Shown here: piece after piece, positions 47,059 to 64,000 of the stretch
Layout: each line of letters opens with the position of its first letter
Numbering within the stretch: the first letter of the stretch is position 1
Assembly (NCBI RefSeq): GCF_954871325.1
Contig: NC_088776.1
Coordinates: forward strand, 883,671 to 947,670
Reading direction: 5' to 3'
DNA length: 64,000 nucleotides
Origin: Gordionus sp. m RMFG-2023
Lineage: Eukaryota; Nematomorpha; Gordioida; Chordodea; Parachordodidae
Made by a program: the position numbers and the translations under genes
Notes under the pieces: model-generated
What the model was told of the DNA's origin: nothing
What the model saw: the letters and a program-made list of their open reading frames with translations, nothing else
Databases searched by the model: none

Positions 47059-49607
47059 TCCTATTGGAATATGAAGTAGGATAATTAAGTGTTCTGAAGA
47101 GGAAGAGAGTATATTGTAAGAATTAAGTACGTTACGGGTTCATTTTTATTATAAATAGTTAAAAGTTGTTAAAGAGAGATGGTGCAAATATAAGAGTTTT
47201 AATTTTTCCACAATGCACTCTTTTGGTAAGGTTGCTTTTCATATGATTTTTAATTATTTTTGAGACTTTATTTATTTAATATTAAGCTAAGTATGTAAAG
47301 TAAATGTAAAAAATAATATAATCATTGTTAATCTACCTATAGCTATTGATTTTATTCATTAAATTTAAAATTTATTTGACTATTCACTTGTCAATTTTCA
47401 ATCCATCAAATTTTCGGGATAGCTAGAATTTACATCATGTTATTTTCTTGATAACAAACACCTTAAANNNNNNNNNNATATTTATACGAGATAATGATAA
47501 TGCAAACACTTACATTAACCAATTCAAATATTTTCCTACATTATCCAAATATCCAAGTGAGATGTATACATGCTTTTCAGTATAGTTTAAAAATAGATTG
47601 AGCGCCAATACTTAGCCCGATGATAATCTAGAAGCATTTTTTTAATACAATCAAACTTGAATTAGAAGCGCAAACCACGGCTAAAAGTTTAGCGGGTAAA
47701 TTTAGCGATTAGCGGACCTTTTAGTCTCTTGGAATTTGCGTCCGAAACGAAAGGTCTCGTGTTCAAATTAAGTTGTGAGCAAAAATAATACAATTATTTT
47801 TAAAAAGCAAATATTTTATTTAGGACCGACCTCAGAGTTAGACATTGTTGGATCAATATATTATTAGGTTCGGATCGTATTTAATTAATAAAAAATAAAC
47901 TTTAGGTATAGTATTATAGAGCCACTTAATATAGACATTAAGCTGATACGAAAGTAGAATGAAAAATTGAAATAATTTTAATGAAGATACGAAATTGATC
48001 GAAGATTATGTAATAGAGATTTACAATTGTGGGTACTATTGAGTTTAATTCGTCCTTTGATATCGATCTTCATCAATGGGTCAGAGATTAGCTTGAGAAC
48101 ATGCAATCTTCTATCTATTCTCTAAAGATACTAGATCCAAGCCACATTAGGCCAATTTAGCCTTAAAAATAATTTTAGGTGGTCGAATAATTTTAAAATA
48201 TTTTTAATTGAAATGAATCTAACCATAGTTAAATCATAGACAGGACTAAATGACCTAGAGTTGATGGTGATCGATATGCATAAGCGAGTTGCTCGCGTCC
48301 TAAATGCTAAATTGTAGAGCGACGCTATCGTATAATCATAAATTAAGCATCTTTCGAGTGCCATCGGTGCCTCACAGTTATTTTAAATGAGACTTTAGTC
48401 TTTAAGATGTTTTTCTGTAATTAATTTAATTTTATATGTATTTTTTTTCTTTAATAAGTGAATTCTTTATTCATTTTAAAAAAAAAATTAATTTTGTTTA
48501 ATTAAGAACATGTGTTGGAATATATTAGTATTTTTTTTATATAAACTTAATTTTATTTACTTTACCAGCAAGTACAAATAGGTATAATATGGATATTTTA
48601 TAGTTTGAACATTGTTATGCATAATTTTATACAAACATAAAATAATAAATGTTAGCAAAAAGAACTAAAATATTCTAAACTAAATTAATATAGTGTTCTA
48701 TTTTCTTCTTCTTCTATATCTAATACATTATTTCTTGTTATCAATGGCGTACATCGACTGAAGATATGAATAGATAAATATGTCCATAATACTTTTTATA
48801 TTGATATCTATAACTAAAAATTTGCTTTCATTTTGGTAAAATAAGAATAAAAAATATACAAAAAGTGGCGTCATGTAAAGCAAGGTGAACTTAAATATCT
48901 GACTTCCGTTAATACATAGTTTCTTATTCATTATATCTTGAATCAATTTTACCTACAACAAATAAGTAACACATTAGAAGCTAGATAGAAACTATGATAT
49001 CCTTCCGCCTAAATACAGTCATGCTTCTTGGAAACATCTCTGAAAACACATATTAATAAATAGTAAGTAGGATATCTTAGTGCTTTAATCTGTTGGTAAA
49101 CTTTAAATCAAAAATGCCTAAATACATTAAGTGAGGGGCGAAGTTCTTAAATTTTATTATTGACCCCACGGATAAATTCTGGATAGGTATCCAGTAATTC
49201 TTATAAAAGTAAGATCATCAATAAAGTGTTGCCATATAAGCCGGCGCTTTGAAGCATGCCTATCCTTGATGAGTAAAGGGGGGGGGGTATATGTATTATG
49301 CTATTTTTAAAAAAATTTCAAATTTATAAATAGCTTATATCTTATTTTTAACATAATTACAATAATATACATATTTATCAAATTTAACGATTTCAATATA
49401 AAGGTTTAGTAATATTCATATTTACATCTCGGATTGACAGAATCGTATACAAACAAAAACATATGTTGTATAAAATAAAATTATTTCTAAAAAAGGATAA
49501 ATTAAAATTGAAGTTTTTAAAAATGCGTCTTAAAAGTGTAGAGTTCCTCTTATAAATTTTATAAAATTTGAAGGAATATTTAGCAACATTAAATTTTAAT
49601 AATAAAA
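47059..49607. other. Intergenic with assembly gap
   Basis: Run of ten N at 47468-47477. No exon was recognised; a 78-codon minus frame at 48131-48364 matches nothing I know. 47680-47780 has a weak tRNA-like B-box (GTGTTCAAATTAAG) only. A 10-base G run lies at 49278-49287. The missing N-terminal exons of the kinase, if any, would lie here. Confidence 0.45.
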
Positions 49608-49785
49608 GATAGATTATCTATATATTATTTTACGGTTACACATTTATTATGGGGTACGTTGACGGTGGGGGCAACCACACTCCAGATTACCCAAGCACCA
49701 TGCTTTCTATGCGGCAGAAATTAACCTTAGCACTCCACCATTTACATAGATAGTAAAGTTATTTACTGATTTTAAGATCATTTGA
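49608..49785 (+). pseudogene. Decayed copy of kinase exon 3 and its flanks
   Basis: TTTATTATGGGGTACGTTGA, CATGCTTTCTATGCGGCAGA, AATTAACCTTAGCACTCCAC and CATTTACATAGATAGTAAAG parallel exon 51121-51263 ([12 protein letters not shown] block and [10 protein letters not shown]). The similarity extends into both flanking introns (TATATTATTTTACG before, AAAGTTATTTACTGATTTT after), so it is a genomic duplicate, not a retrocopy. The acceptor AG is changed to GG and a deletion removes the LHRHLQQ part. Confidence 0.85.
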
Positions 49786-50235
49786 GTTAAAAAATTGCTT
49801 TTGATCGACAACATCTTACAAAGCTCTCACTACTAAATGAACATATTATATATTGAAAATATAAATTTATCTTTTCACTTATGTTAGAAACAATTAACTC
49901 TAAAGTTGAAAACGTTATATACGTTCGTCTTACCCTACCATCCGACTTATTAAGCGTTCCAGTCTTCCACAAATTTTATCCGCTAGTAACTGCTGCTTAT
50001 TACAGCAAGTTTAATAATAATAATCTATTATTAATTATGAAGCATATTTAATCTTAGCGTTATCACGGAAATAGTAATTAGAAAAGATTTGATATATTAT
50101 AGTAAGCAATACGATTCATCAAAATATTACGATCTTTATTACGTTTCATGATATCAAGGAATCTTAACTTTTATTTGATCATTATATTATTCAATTTAAA
50201 AAATTAAAAAATTATGTTCCCAAAATTTTGTCTAG

Positions 50236-55194
<4,959 letters not shown>

Positions 55195-55599
55195 ATATGA
55201 CATGGCTCATATCGAGGATTAACCCTTATGAAAATGTGTTCAATTCTCTTAGCGCCCCTTTGATGGCAGAAATAGATTACTGAATAACGTAATGTAGACT
55301 AATACTGACATAAATAGTTTAAATGGCGGTTTTTACGGCCAACCATAATTAGTTGCCTTATTACGAAGTCAGAAATCACTGGGTACCAGATTCTATGACA
55401 TCTTTGCCTACTGTTGGGAAACGTAGAGGTAAAAGCACTAAAGGAAGGGTTACCTATAAATATTATTTGACGGAAGATGAATATAAAATTAGGCCCAATC
55501 AAAAAAAAAAATTTGAAAGGAAAAAATAAGAAGCCTTCAGTCTCAGATATTGAAAGCTTAAAATTATTTAAATGACAAGGGTTTCAAATACACCGTTCT

Positions 55600-56210
55600 G
55601 GATTGTAAAATAATCAAAGCTTTAAAATACCTTCCAATTTTAATAGCTGTGTTTCTCTGGATTTGGAACTTTTGTTTCGATAAATTTGGAAATTTTGTTT
55701 GGATGGCTTTTGAATTTTGTTTCTATGGCTTCTGCTCTTTTATTTCCATGGCTATCTTAATTTGAAAATTATTAGATGTTGGCAAATCAAGTCCATACCT
55801 CTTTTATTTTTTTCTTCGGTTTATATTTTTCATCGTCTTTATCTAATATATCGAGAATAAACAAAATATAAATTTTTTAAATTTTTATAAGACAATTCTC
55901 AAAAGAAGTCAAACTTAATTAATCTATAGAAACGAATAAATCAATAGGATTTATACCATTTCACTCCATTTTTGGCTATCTTCCATATCATAGAAAGTTT
56001 CAATATCTGAGACTGAAGGCTCCCTATTTTTTCCTTTCAACTTTTTTCTTTTGATTGAGCCTAATTTTATCATAATTTTCCGTCAAATAATATTTATAGG
56101 AATCCCTTCCTTTAGTGCTTTTACCTCTACGTTTCCCAACAGTAGGCAAAGATGACTTATGCACTCTGTTTCAATGGCTTTAGCACTTCTGTTTCTCTGA
56201 GCTATCTTGA
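55600..56210. mobile_element. Fold-back repeat family C, inverted copy
   Basis: Carries the same blocks as the direct copy in reverse orientation: TTTTTCCTTTCAACTTTTTT, TAGGAATCCCTTCCTTTAGT and CTACGTTTCCCAACAGTAGG. It is preceded by the inverted 3' part (AATAAATCAATAGGATTTAT, ATCTAATATATCGAGAATAA) and by a run of TTTCTATGGCT-like imperfect repeats at 55640-55760. Confidence 0.7.
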
Positions 56211-56460
56211 TTTGAAAATTATTAGATGTTGGCAAATCAAGTCCATACCTCTTTTATTTTTTCTTCGGCTTGGATTTTTTATCGTTTTTATCTAATATAT
56301 CGAGAATAAAGAAAATATCAATTTTTTAAATTTTTATAAAACAATTCTTAAAAGAAGTCAAACTTAATTAATCTATAGAAACGAATAAATCAATAGGATT
56401 TATACCATTTCACTCCATTTTTGGCTATCTTCCATATCATAGAAAGTTTTAAATATTTTA
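56211..56460. mobile_element. Fold-back repeat family C, second inverted partial copy
   Basis: Repeats the block ATTAGATGTTGGCAAATCAA ... AATAAATCAATAGGATTTAT ... CATATCATAGAAAGTTT already seen at 55765-56010, giving a tandem duplication of about 235 bp on the same strand. Confidence 0.75.
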
Positions 56461-58517
56461 TTAATTATTGCAAATCCTCATTCTTATTATATGCGTATGT
56501 TATGTTCTTCACAAATCAATAATAACTGTATTTTATAAACTGTTCTAATTTAATTGATAATGATAATTTAAAAGTATCTTGTATTTAAGATACTCTAATT
56601 AGGCATGTATCTTTTTGATATTTTGAAAAAGATATTAGTATCTGTATCTAAGATTCATTTTTTTACAAAGAATCTGTATCTGTATCTAGTTTATTTTTTT
56701 CGTAGGATCTGCTCAACTCTGCTATTTGTTTGTTTAATTATATTTGTTTTTATGCATTAAGATAGAACTGCCCTAAAATTGGTTGTAATTATTTTTTTTA
56801 AAACTCTTATTTTTAACAAAATAAACTAACATGATCTCCACACTTCTTCTTAAGTTTCAGGGTTGAATATTCTTAGAGAAAAAAAAAATAATTATATATA
56901 TAATCAATTCTGAACGGTAGTAATAGTATAATTAAACCTACGAGAAAAATTAATAAATAAAATTATCGAGAAAAAAAATATAAAATTCTTTGTTCTTGAC
57001 TTCAAAGCCTTGTTTGAACAAACAAAAAACACGATTTTTTATCGTTCTTAGACGGATTAACATGCTTTCGAAAAAGTGGTTCGAACATAGAATTTTTAAA
57101 GTTTTTTGAAGAAGAATTGTCAACTGTGGCGGTACGGTATACCGGTAAAAATATAGCGGTCTTTCATCGTTTAAAAATAAATAAATAATAGGAATTAGGA
57201 ACATGTTTGGAAACCATTATGGATTAATTTAATGAAAATTTAGCCATCACATGGGACGATCCTAAAGATTATTTCTAAATTTGTTCAGAACTTAGCTTAG
57301 AAATTTGCCATTCAACTTTCTTAACGGCTCTATATAGACAGCCTATCCATGGTAATTAATAGTATTTTTGTTTAGTCATTCATTTTAGACACCTTCCTTA
57401 AATTTATATATTTTGCCTTTTGTTTTGTTTTTGAAGTAAATTTTTTCTTATTTAAAAAAGCCTTCTATATACCTCTTTTGTTGATTTATAAATCAAGTTT
57501 TTAAAAAGAAAAAAAAACCTAAAGATTGAAATTAAATTTTATCAATTATATTTCAACCTACAAAGTCAGCCTTTAATATAATATACATATCGTATAATTT
57601 AAAATTTAAATTAAATTTTGAACTTGTTATTGTATACTTAAAACTTTAGTATGACCTTTGATCCTTTCGTAGATTATTCTTTAAGGAAGCCCAAATTTTT
57701 CTAAGAAATTCTCTAGGTTTTAGCTAATTAATTACGATACAAAAATGATAAAAGTAAGAGTTAATACCTGAACAATATAATATAATTATTTCAAACTTCT
57801 TTTTTTTATATATAGAATTCTTACGTGTTCAGAATTTTAAAATAGTGATTTAATCATTGAATTAATATGATCATATAAAATAAAAGAGTTTACTATTAGC
57901 TTTCTCTGATAAGGATTTCGCTATAAAAAAAATGGCGATATTCGTTTCGCAATATAGTCTTAGCAGAATAGTAATTTAGCCCAATGTGAATTCGTGGTAA
58001 AAGTTTTGCTATAAAATTTATCGCTAAAAAGTGAAATGTTTCGCTGAACAATTGCAACGTATGATTTCATAACTAATTTTCTGTGTAATTAAAAAGGATA
58101 TCGAAATTGCTATTTTAGAGCCATTTTTTTGTTGATGACTAGTTTGATTAAAGATTTAGCGCCATATTTCTGATTAGACAGTTTATCGTATTTTCTTTAG
58201 AGTCTCAGCCAAATTTTTAGGATAATTCAAGGCTCATAATCCTTTTCTATAGTATAGTTTAGAATAAAGGATTTATGTTATTATCTGTATCAATTCATGA
58301 GGATTAAAATAATAAATTATTTTTCTAATAATAGGTTTTAAAGTTTATATTCACTGCAAAATCTATCCAGTGTAAAATAAAATTCTAAACATCTGCAACC
58401 AAAATACCGAAAAAAAATTTGTAAAACTACTTATGAATTCGTTTGGACGTTAAAGTAATTGAATTTCAAATTTCTATAAAAATAAATTGTTTTTAAAATA
58501 CAAAATTATTAATTTAG
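56461..58517. other. Intergenic between kinase and FAS1 gene
   Basis: No supportable exon. Upstream exons of the FAS1 gene (its first visible exon begins in phase 1) should lie here or be lost. 57920-58050 is rich in TTTCGCTATAAAA-like words that may be a decayed MITE. Confidence 0.4.
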
Positions 58518-61500
58518 GTTTGGAGCTGAAGAACATGACCCAAACTCTCAAAGGCATTAATTACATTCGCAACAATTCTTCAATAGTAAATACTTCCCAT
58601 CTGTTAGAAATTCTAAATGATCATGGGAATATCACACTTTTCCTTCCGATTAGCAATTCGGGTTTTGGTCTTGAGCGGAATATTATTCCTGAATATTTGC
58701 ATAGGGGTCTCATATTAAACGATATGCGAAAAGTCACGATAGGTTCCGAGTCATATGGCTTACATTTCACGATTCACAAACCTAGAATGAGTACCCGATG
58801 GGCAGTTAACTGTGTACCCGTGATAAAGGATTATTTTACTACTCAAGGAATGATTTACAAATTAAAGGAGGATTTTCCTCGCACCAAACAAACTGTGTAT
58901 GATTTCCTGAAGCAACAAGAACTCAACTCGACTATGGCAAAATGTATGAATATATTAAAATACTTTTTATTATCTCTATGATAATTGTAAAAATTAGGCT
59001 TTTTTAAGTTTAAAGATTTTCACTACAAAATGATTAATTTATTTACCTTTTTTCTTTTTTTCTTTCTTTCTTTTTCTTTTTTTCTTTTATTCTATCTGTC
59101 TTTTACTTTTTTTTCTTTTATTTATCACTTTTTTTTCTTTTGCAAAATCGTTTCAATATCTTAAAACCATTTTTGATTTCCTATTTAATTTAAAATTATC
59201 TTTATCCTCTTCCATAATATTATTTTTTTTTGTAAATGTAGATTTGATTAGCCTCAGGATTAGCCAATTTGACTCTTAATCCCGGGAAATATCATACTAT
59301 CATCTTACCATCAAATTCAGCTATAAATCAATTATCTCAACAACTCATCCAGGAATTAGAATTTAATGTAAAATGTGCTAAAGGTTTTTATTTCCCCGAG
59401 AATTTTCTTACCATTATTCAATATTTTTTTCCTTCATTTGAAGGTAGGAATTATTTAATTTCATCATGACATCAACTTCTTAAGTTGAAGATGTTCTTAA
59501 AACTTTAGTAAAAACTTTAGTAGATTTTAATAAAAAATATTTCAAACACATTTTATTTAAGATATCTGTCTATTTATATTTATATATTAAATTTTACATA
59601 AAATTAATTTAGATGTTAAAAATAAATTTATTAATTTTTAAATATTAATTGAAATAATAATTATAATAAATTAAAATAATATAATATAAAATTTATTTAA
59701 AATAAATTATAATTTTAATTAAAATTATTTAAAATAATTATAATATTCGAATTTCCTTTTATAAAAAATATCACGATTTTCTACTTTAACTTATTGCATT
59801 TTATTTTATATAATAATCAATTCAAATTTATATTCTAAAAAATAATATTATATCAAGTGAAATATTTATATATGGCGTCAATCTGGCAATGTGTATTTTT
59901 TGAGCTTATCAATGTTTGGAATACCTAACCCTATAAATTTCACACAATTTGTCCATAAATTTCAAAATTAATATAATTTATATTAAATTTTAATTATATT
60001 TTTTTAAAATATAAATTAGATTATTTCGGATAAAATCCGATCTTTAAATTTTTAAAAACGCGCTCAAAAAATGATTTATAAAATTGAAAAAATAATATAT
60101 TTCCGGGAAAAATACATAACGTATATTTGGAATCATAATGTAATTCTTAATCTTAGCTACCAATCATGTGTTTTTAACAGTTACTTGCATAAGTTACCCC
60201 ATATTTACATATATATAAAAAACATTACCTATTTATGTATCGAGAATGGATATCTATATATTATTTTTTATTAAAAGAAACGCTTAAAATGCACGGAATC
60301 GCAAAATGAATTTGTCCTAATCTCTATAAAAAACTTCACGCAATTGAAACTTTAAAAAGTTCTACGGTAAATATCGGCTCTAACATGATAAATAATGGAT
60401 TCATCATTGACACTCGCGTTTTATTCAACGGAGTTGTAATATTCGTGGACCTTGTCTTGATATCGAATAAATGTAAATCAAATCATTTTTTCCACTCTTC
60501 ATATTTATTAATTTCACTCAATTCCGAATTATTTCAATTCCATTTAAACAACTTCGATTGAGTTGGCATGACCATTTTAGATTTTGCCCGGGTGTGCCCA
60601 AAATTTTTTTATTTTACTTATATACAGGAATTACTCTAATCATGAAAGGGTCGTATAACTCCATGATCTTTCAGTATAATTAACCAATTAAAATTGTTGT
60701 TCTGGGAAGGAAAAGTGATTTTAATTTACTGAGTTATTAATTTTTTGAAAATAATTTACGTAAACGTATACATGATATAGTTTTTCGAATATATAAATTA
60801 TAATTATAAAAGCCCTCTCATTGGTTAAAATCTTGCGGGGAGAACCGGAAGCCAATGAATTCTAGAATTACTTTCATAGATCTAACTTCACTCTTCTGAA
60901 CGAAAATCGCGAAATTAGTTCTCATACCAGACAATGCGGCTTTCCTAGTAATAAACAGCTGATTAATTGATTTTCATTTTTTTTTAAAAGATATATGTAT
61001 ATTCTAATTATTTAATTTAACTTTCTCTTCCATTTTTTTAACCTCTTTATTTTCATTTTCTTTATTTTATTTCTTTCTTTTTTTAAAAAACCTTTCTAAT
61101 AACAACTTATATTTATATAAAATCGTATATCAGAATCTTGACCAAAACATAAAAGAAAAATTGAGAGAGAATACCTCTTACGCTAAAGAGTTCCTTGAAA
61201 ATCATATAGCTCTATCTAATGCCCTGAATACTATTCGACATCTTGAAGGGGCAAATGGTTCAATGTACAATGATATTACGCGTGTAAAAATTTTGTAAAA
61301 AACTTGATATAGCCTAAATGTATTCCATAGCATTTCCAGCGGTGGAATATAGAAAAATGAAGGGAATAATATTTATGAAAAAAGAATTGTAGTAAATATT
61401 TTAATCAGTTTCAAATTATTTTAGATAGAAATATATAAGATTCATAAATGTAAATAAAATTATTATATAAACCAACATTACTTTTCATTTAAAAATAATA

Positions 61501-62382
61501 TCAATTTAAGCATATTTTTAGCCATAATTAAGAATTAAATTGTGATTTTATATATCTTAAGATTTCAACTTTATATAGTAATATTTTAGGATATAAATTC
61601 ATTATATATTTTATAAAATAACCTTTAAATTTTAATTTTCCTTTGCCGATTTTGACATGCAAAACCCTTTGCCAAAATTTTATCATTTATAAAAATTAAC
61701 TATTATTATTTTTTTAAATAATTTGAATATTAGATTGTGATACCCAACAATATACAATGTGTAAGAAAGATTAGCAAAAAGATCTATCATTTCTGCGGAG
61801 TAAAATTTCGCTTTATCGCTAAGGTTACGAAAAATAATATGAACTCCTTTTAGATGACTCTTTTTAGGTAATAAAAATTAAGGTTGGTATTTTATTATTT
61901 GAAATATTCATACATTTGTATTTAAATATATTATGAAAGAAAAAATTATTTGGTTATATTATCTTTTAATCTGTAGTAGTTACTAGTATTTATTAAAAAC
62001 CAATTTTAATAAATAATATTGAATTATTAGTTATATACAAAATCTTTTAAATAAATGTAATGATTTTACTATTGACATTATATTTTAAAATAAAATATTA
62101 AATAAATTTTTTTATATATTAAGGCATTAGTTCCTCTAATTGCGAATTTGTCAGAAATTCTAGCCGAATATGAAGAAATTCTAGCCGAATATGAAGAAAT
62201 CAGCATATTTAGACAGTTTCTAGATCGATCCAATTTAACATTCAAGGCAGATATTTATTATACAATCTGGGTTCCAAGTAACAGAGCCCTAGAAAATATC
62301 GTAAACAATTTCCACATATATAATACTTTGCTAAATGCGAATGTGTCAATTGAGAATTTCGTTAAAATGCATATATTCCCAG
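58518..62382 (+). CDS. Fasciclin (FAS1) domain protein, multi-exon, partial
   Basis: Firm exons: 58518-58943 (phase 1 in, 1 out), 59252-59443 (1/1), 61134-61283 (0/0) and 62124-62382 (0/1). The first holds a FAS1 domain: HLLEILNDHGNITLFLPISN, then VNCVPVIKDYFTTQGMIYKL and TVYDFLKQQ. The second starts the next domain (SSGLANLTLNPGKYHTIILP). The 61134 exon gives LDQNIKEKLREN and KEFLENHIAL (FAS1 H-box side). The 62124 exon has YYTIWVPSNRALENIV and KMHIFPG. Probable but poorly bounded pieces are 60360-60470 (NGFIIDTRVLFNGVVIFVDL, a FAS1 end) and 60923-60951 (LIPDNAAFL, which would join to NLDQN in phase). FAS1 proteins are usually secreted or membrane-anchored adhesion proteins. Signal peptide and C-terminus are not seen; the last donor at 62383 points into repeat DNA. 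Phase mismatches around 60.36-60.95 kb leave open a missed exon or decay. Confidence 0.75.
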
Positions 62383-62430
62383 GTTATTTTTTTTAAAAAT
62401 TATCATATTTAGATTTATTAATACAAATTA

Positions 62431-62741
<311 letters not shown>

Positions 62742-62965
62742 CTTGGGAGTCATCTTAAGCGACATATTTTGGTGTTTCCAAGTCGATTAAATGTACTAAT
62801 TTGTTTTAATAATTTTTTCATCTATTATGGCTTATTTTCTATCGCTAAAGTTAGTTTGCGATAATATATGTTATATACATTTGTAACGATATTGGTTTTG
62901 ATAATACTATTCAGTAATGGTTTATTGCACTTGATACTACTATTTGGTAACTTTATTGTAATAAT

Positions 62966-63535
62966 CATATAGGGGGGTTAGGGATACTGTAGGAATAACC
63001 CTTATGGAAATGTGTTCAATTCTCTTAGCGCCCCTTTGATTGGCAGAAATAGATTACTGAATAACGTAGTGTAGACTAATACTGACATAAATAGTTTAAA
63101 TGGCGGTTTTTACGGCCAACCATAATTAGTTGCTATATTACGAAGTCAGAAATCACTGCGTACCAGATTCTATGACATCTTTGCCTACTGTTCAGAAACG
63201 TAGAGGTAAAAGCACTAAAGGAAGGGATTCCTGTAAATATTATTTGACGGAAGATGAATATAAAATTAGGCCCAAACAAAAGAAAAAAGTTGAAAGGAAA
63301 AAATAGGGAGCATTCAGTCTCAGATGGTGCTGAAACTTTCTATGATATGGAAGATAGCCAAAAATCGAGTGAAATGTTATAAATCCTATTGATTTGTTTG
63401 TTTCTATAGATTAATTAAGTTTGACTTCTTTTGAGAATTGTCTTATAAAAATTTAAAAAATTTATATTTAATTTATTCTCGATATATTAGATAAAGACGA
63501 TAAAAAATATAAACCGAAGAAAAAAATAAAAGAGG
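62966..63535. mobile_element. Fold-back repeat family C, direct copy
   Basis: Starts CATATAGGGGGGTTAGGGAT. It contains CTTAGCGCCCCTTTGATTGG, ACGAAGTCAGAAATCACTG and the 44-codon basic frame from 63175 (MTSLPTVQKRRGKSTKGR). It continues through ATGATATGGAAGATAGCC and a 3' part with CTATAGATTAATTAAGTTTG and CTCGATATATTAGATAAAGA. Confidence 0.78.
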
Positions 63536-63715
63536 TAATTTTCAGCATCTGAGACTGAAGAATCCTTATTTTTTCCTTTCCACTTTTTTCTTTTGATTGG
63601 GCCTAATTTTATATTCATCATCCGTCAAATAATATTTATAGGAATCCCTTCCTTTAGTGCTTTTACCTCTACGTTTCCCAACAGTAGGCAAAGATGACTT
63701 ATGCACTCTGTTTCA
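63536..63715. mobile_element. Fold-back repeat family C, inverted segment
   Basis: Reverse-oriented counterpart of the coding-like part (CTGAGACTGAAGAATCC, TAGGAATCCCTTCCTTTAGT, CGTTTCCCAACAGTAGGC) ending GCACTCTGTTTCAA. Together with the preceding copy it can form a hairpin of about 180 bp. Confidence 0.75.
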
Positions 63716-64000
63716 ATAAAATGGAGTGAAATGGTATAAATCTTATTGATTTATTCGTTTCTATAGATTAATTAAGTTTGACTTCTTTTAAGAATTGTCT
63801 TATAAAAATTTAAAAAATTGATATTTTCTTTATTCTCGATATATTAGATAAAGACGATGAAAAATATAAAAATAAGAAAAAAATAAAAGAAGTATGGACT
63901 AGATTTGCCAACATCTAATAATTTTCAAATTAAGATAATCATAGAAACAAAAGTGCAAAAGCCAAATAAACAGAAATTCAAAAAAAATAGAAACAGAAAT
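63716..64000. mobile_element. Fold-back repeat family C, direct 3' part, runs off the window
   Basis: GAGTGAAATGGTATAAATCT, CTATAGATTAATTAAGTTTG and CTCGATATATTAGATAAAGA, then a tail of ATAGAAACAAAAGTGC-like imperfect repeats, the inverse of 55640-55760. Cut by the window end. Confidence 0.7.

Noticed and set aside
48131-48364. 78-codon minus-strand ORF
   Set aside because: No recognisable domain, no splice or neighbour support.
56950-57204. 84-codon minus-strand ORF, possible transposase piece
   Set aside because: Checked for hAT-like motifs; none convincing, and composition is that of AT-rich spacer.

Overview
The window looks like nuclear DNA of an AT-rich animal. By eye it is about three quarters A+T, with GT-AG introns (about 60 bp to 2.7 kb) and many small repeats. 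The gene set is metazoan: an EGF-repeat secreted protein, a 7-transmembrane receptor, an atypical-PKC-like kinase, a TRIQK-like membrane protein, fasciclin (FAS1) domains and MRE11. I cannot place it in a phylum from sequence alone; a compact or derived invertebrate is plausible. A 10-base run of N at 47468-47477 marks an assembly gap. Most genes are split into short exons below a normal ORF cut-off, and I rebuilt them from domain patterns, splice sites and matching intron phases.

Layout. 1-174 (+): C-terminal piece of an unrecognised protein. 167-7423 (-): EGF-like secreted protein with phase 1-1 exons and two copies of the signal-peptide exon. 7.4-18.8 kb: repeat-dominated, with a retroelement C-terminal fossil (8537-9093), a hAT transposase remnant (9230-9777), a fold-back MITE family, (GAAA/TTTC)n arrays and an unexplained coding-like stretch near 17.5 kb. 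18876-20255 (-): intronless GPCR-like gene. 22974-24339 (+): its inverted, decayed duplicate. 24866-25182: a MITE with 24-base inverted ends. 26389-28152 (-): C2H2 zinc-finger gene with a large internal duplication. 28534-30132 (-): three-exon TRIQK-like gene. 30919-31985: hAT element with 8-bp target-site duplications and a BED-finger remnant. 32112-42204 (+): complete 13-exon MRE11, with a second hAT-type insertion in intron 6. 42.2-49.6 kb: intergenic, repeat-rich. 49608-49785: decayed copy of a kinase exon. 50236-55194 (+): atypical-PKC-like kinase whose last codons lie in repeat-homologous DNA. 55158-56460 and 62972-64000: a fold-back repeat family. 58518-62382 (+): exons of a FAS1-domain protein that probably runs further.

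The genes do not form one pathway. MRE11 is DNA-break repair. The kinase, receptor, EGF and FAS1 proteins are signalling, polarity or extracellular functions. TRIQK is an ER membrane protein. The recurrent theme is small mobile DNA reshaping host genes: hAT elements in the TRIQK-MRE11 divergent intergenic region and in MRE11 intron 6, a tandem duplication over an MRE11 splice acceptor, repeat DNA forming the kinase tail, and GAAA arrays inside MITE copies and the receptor pseudogene.
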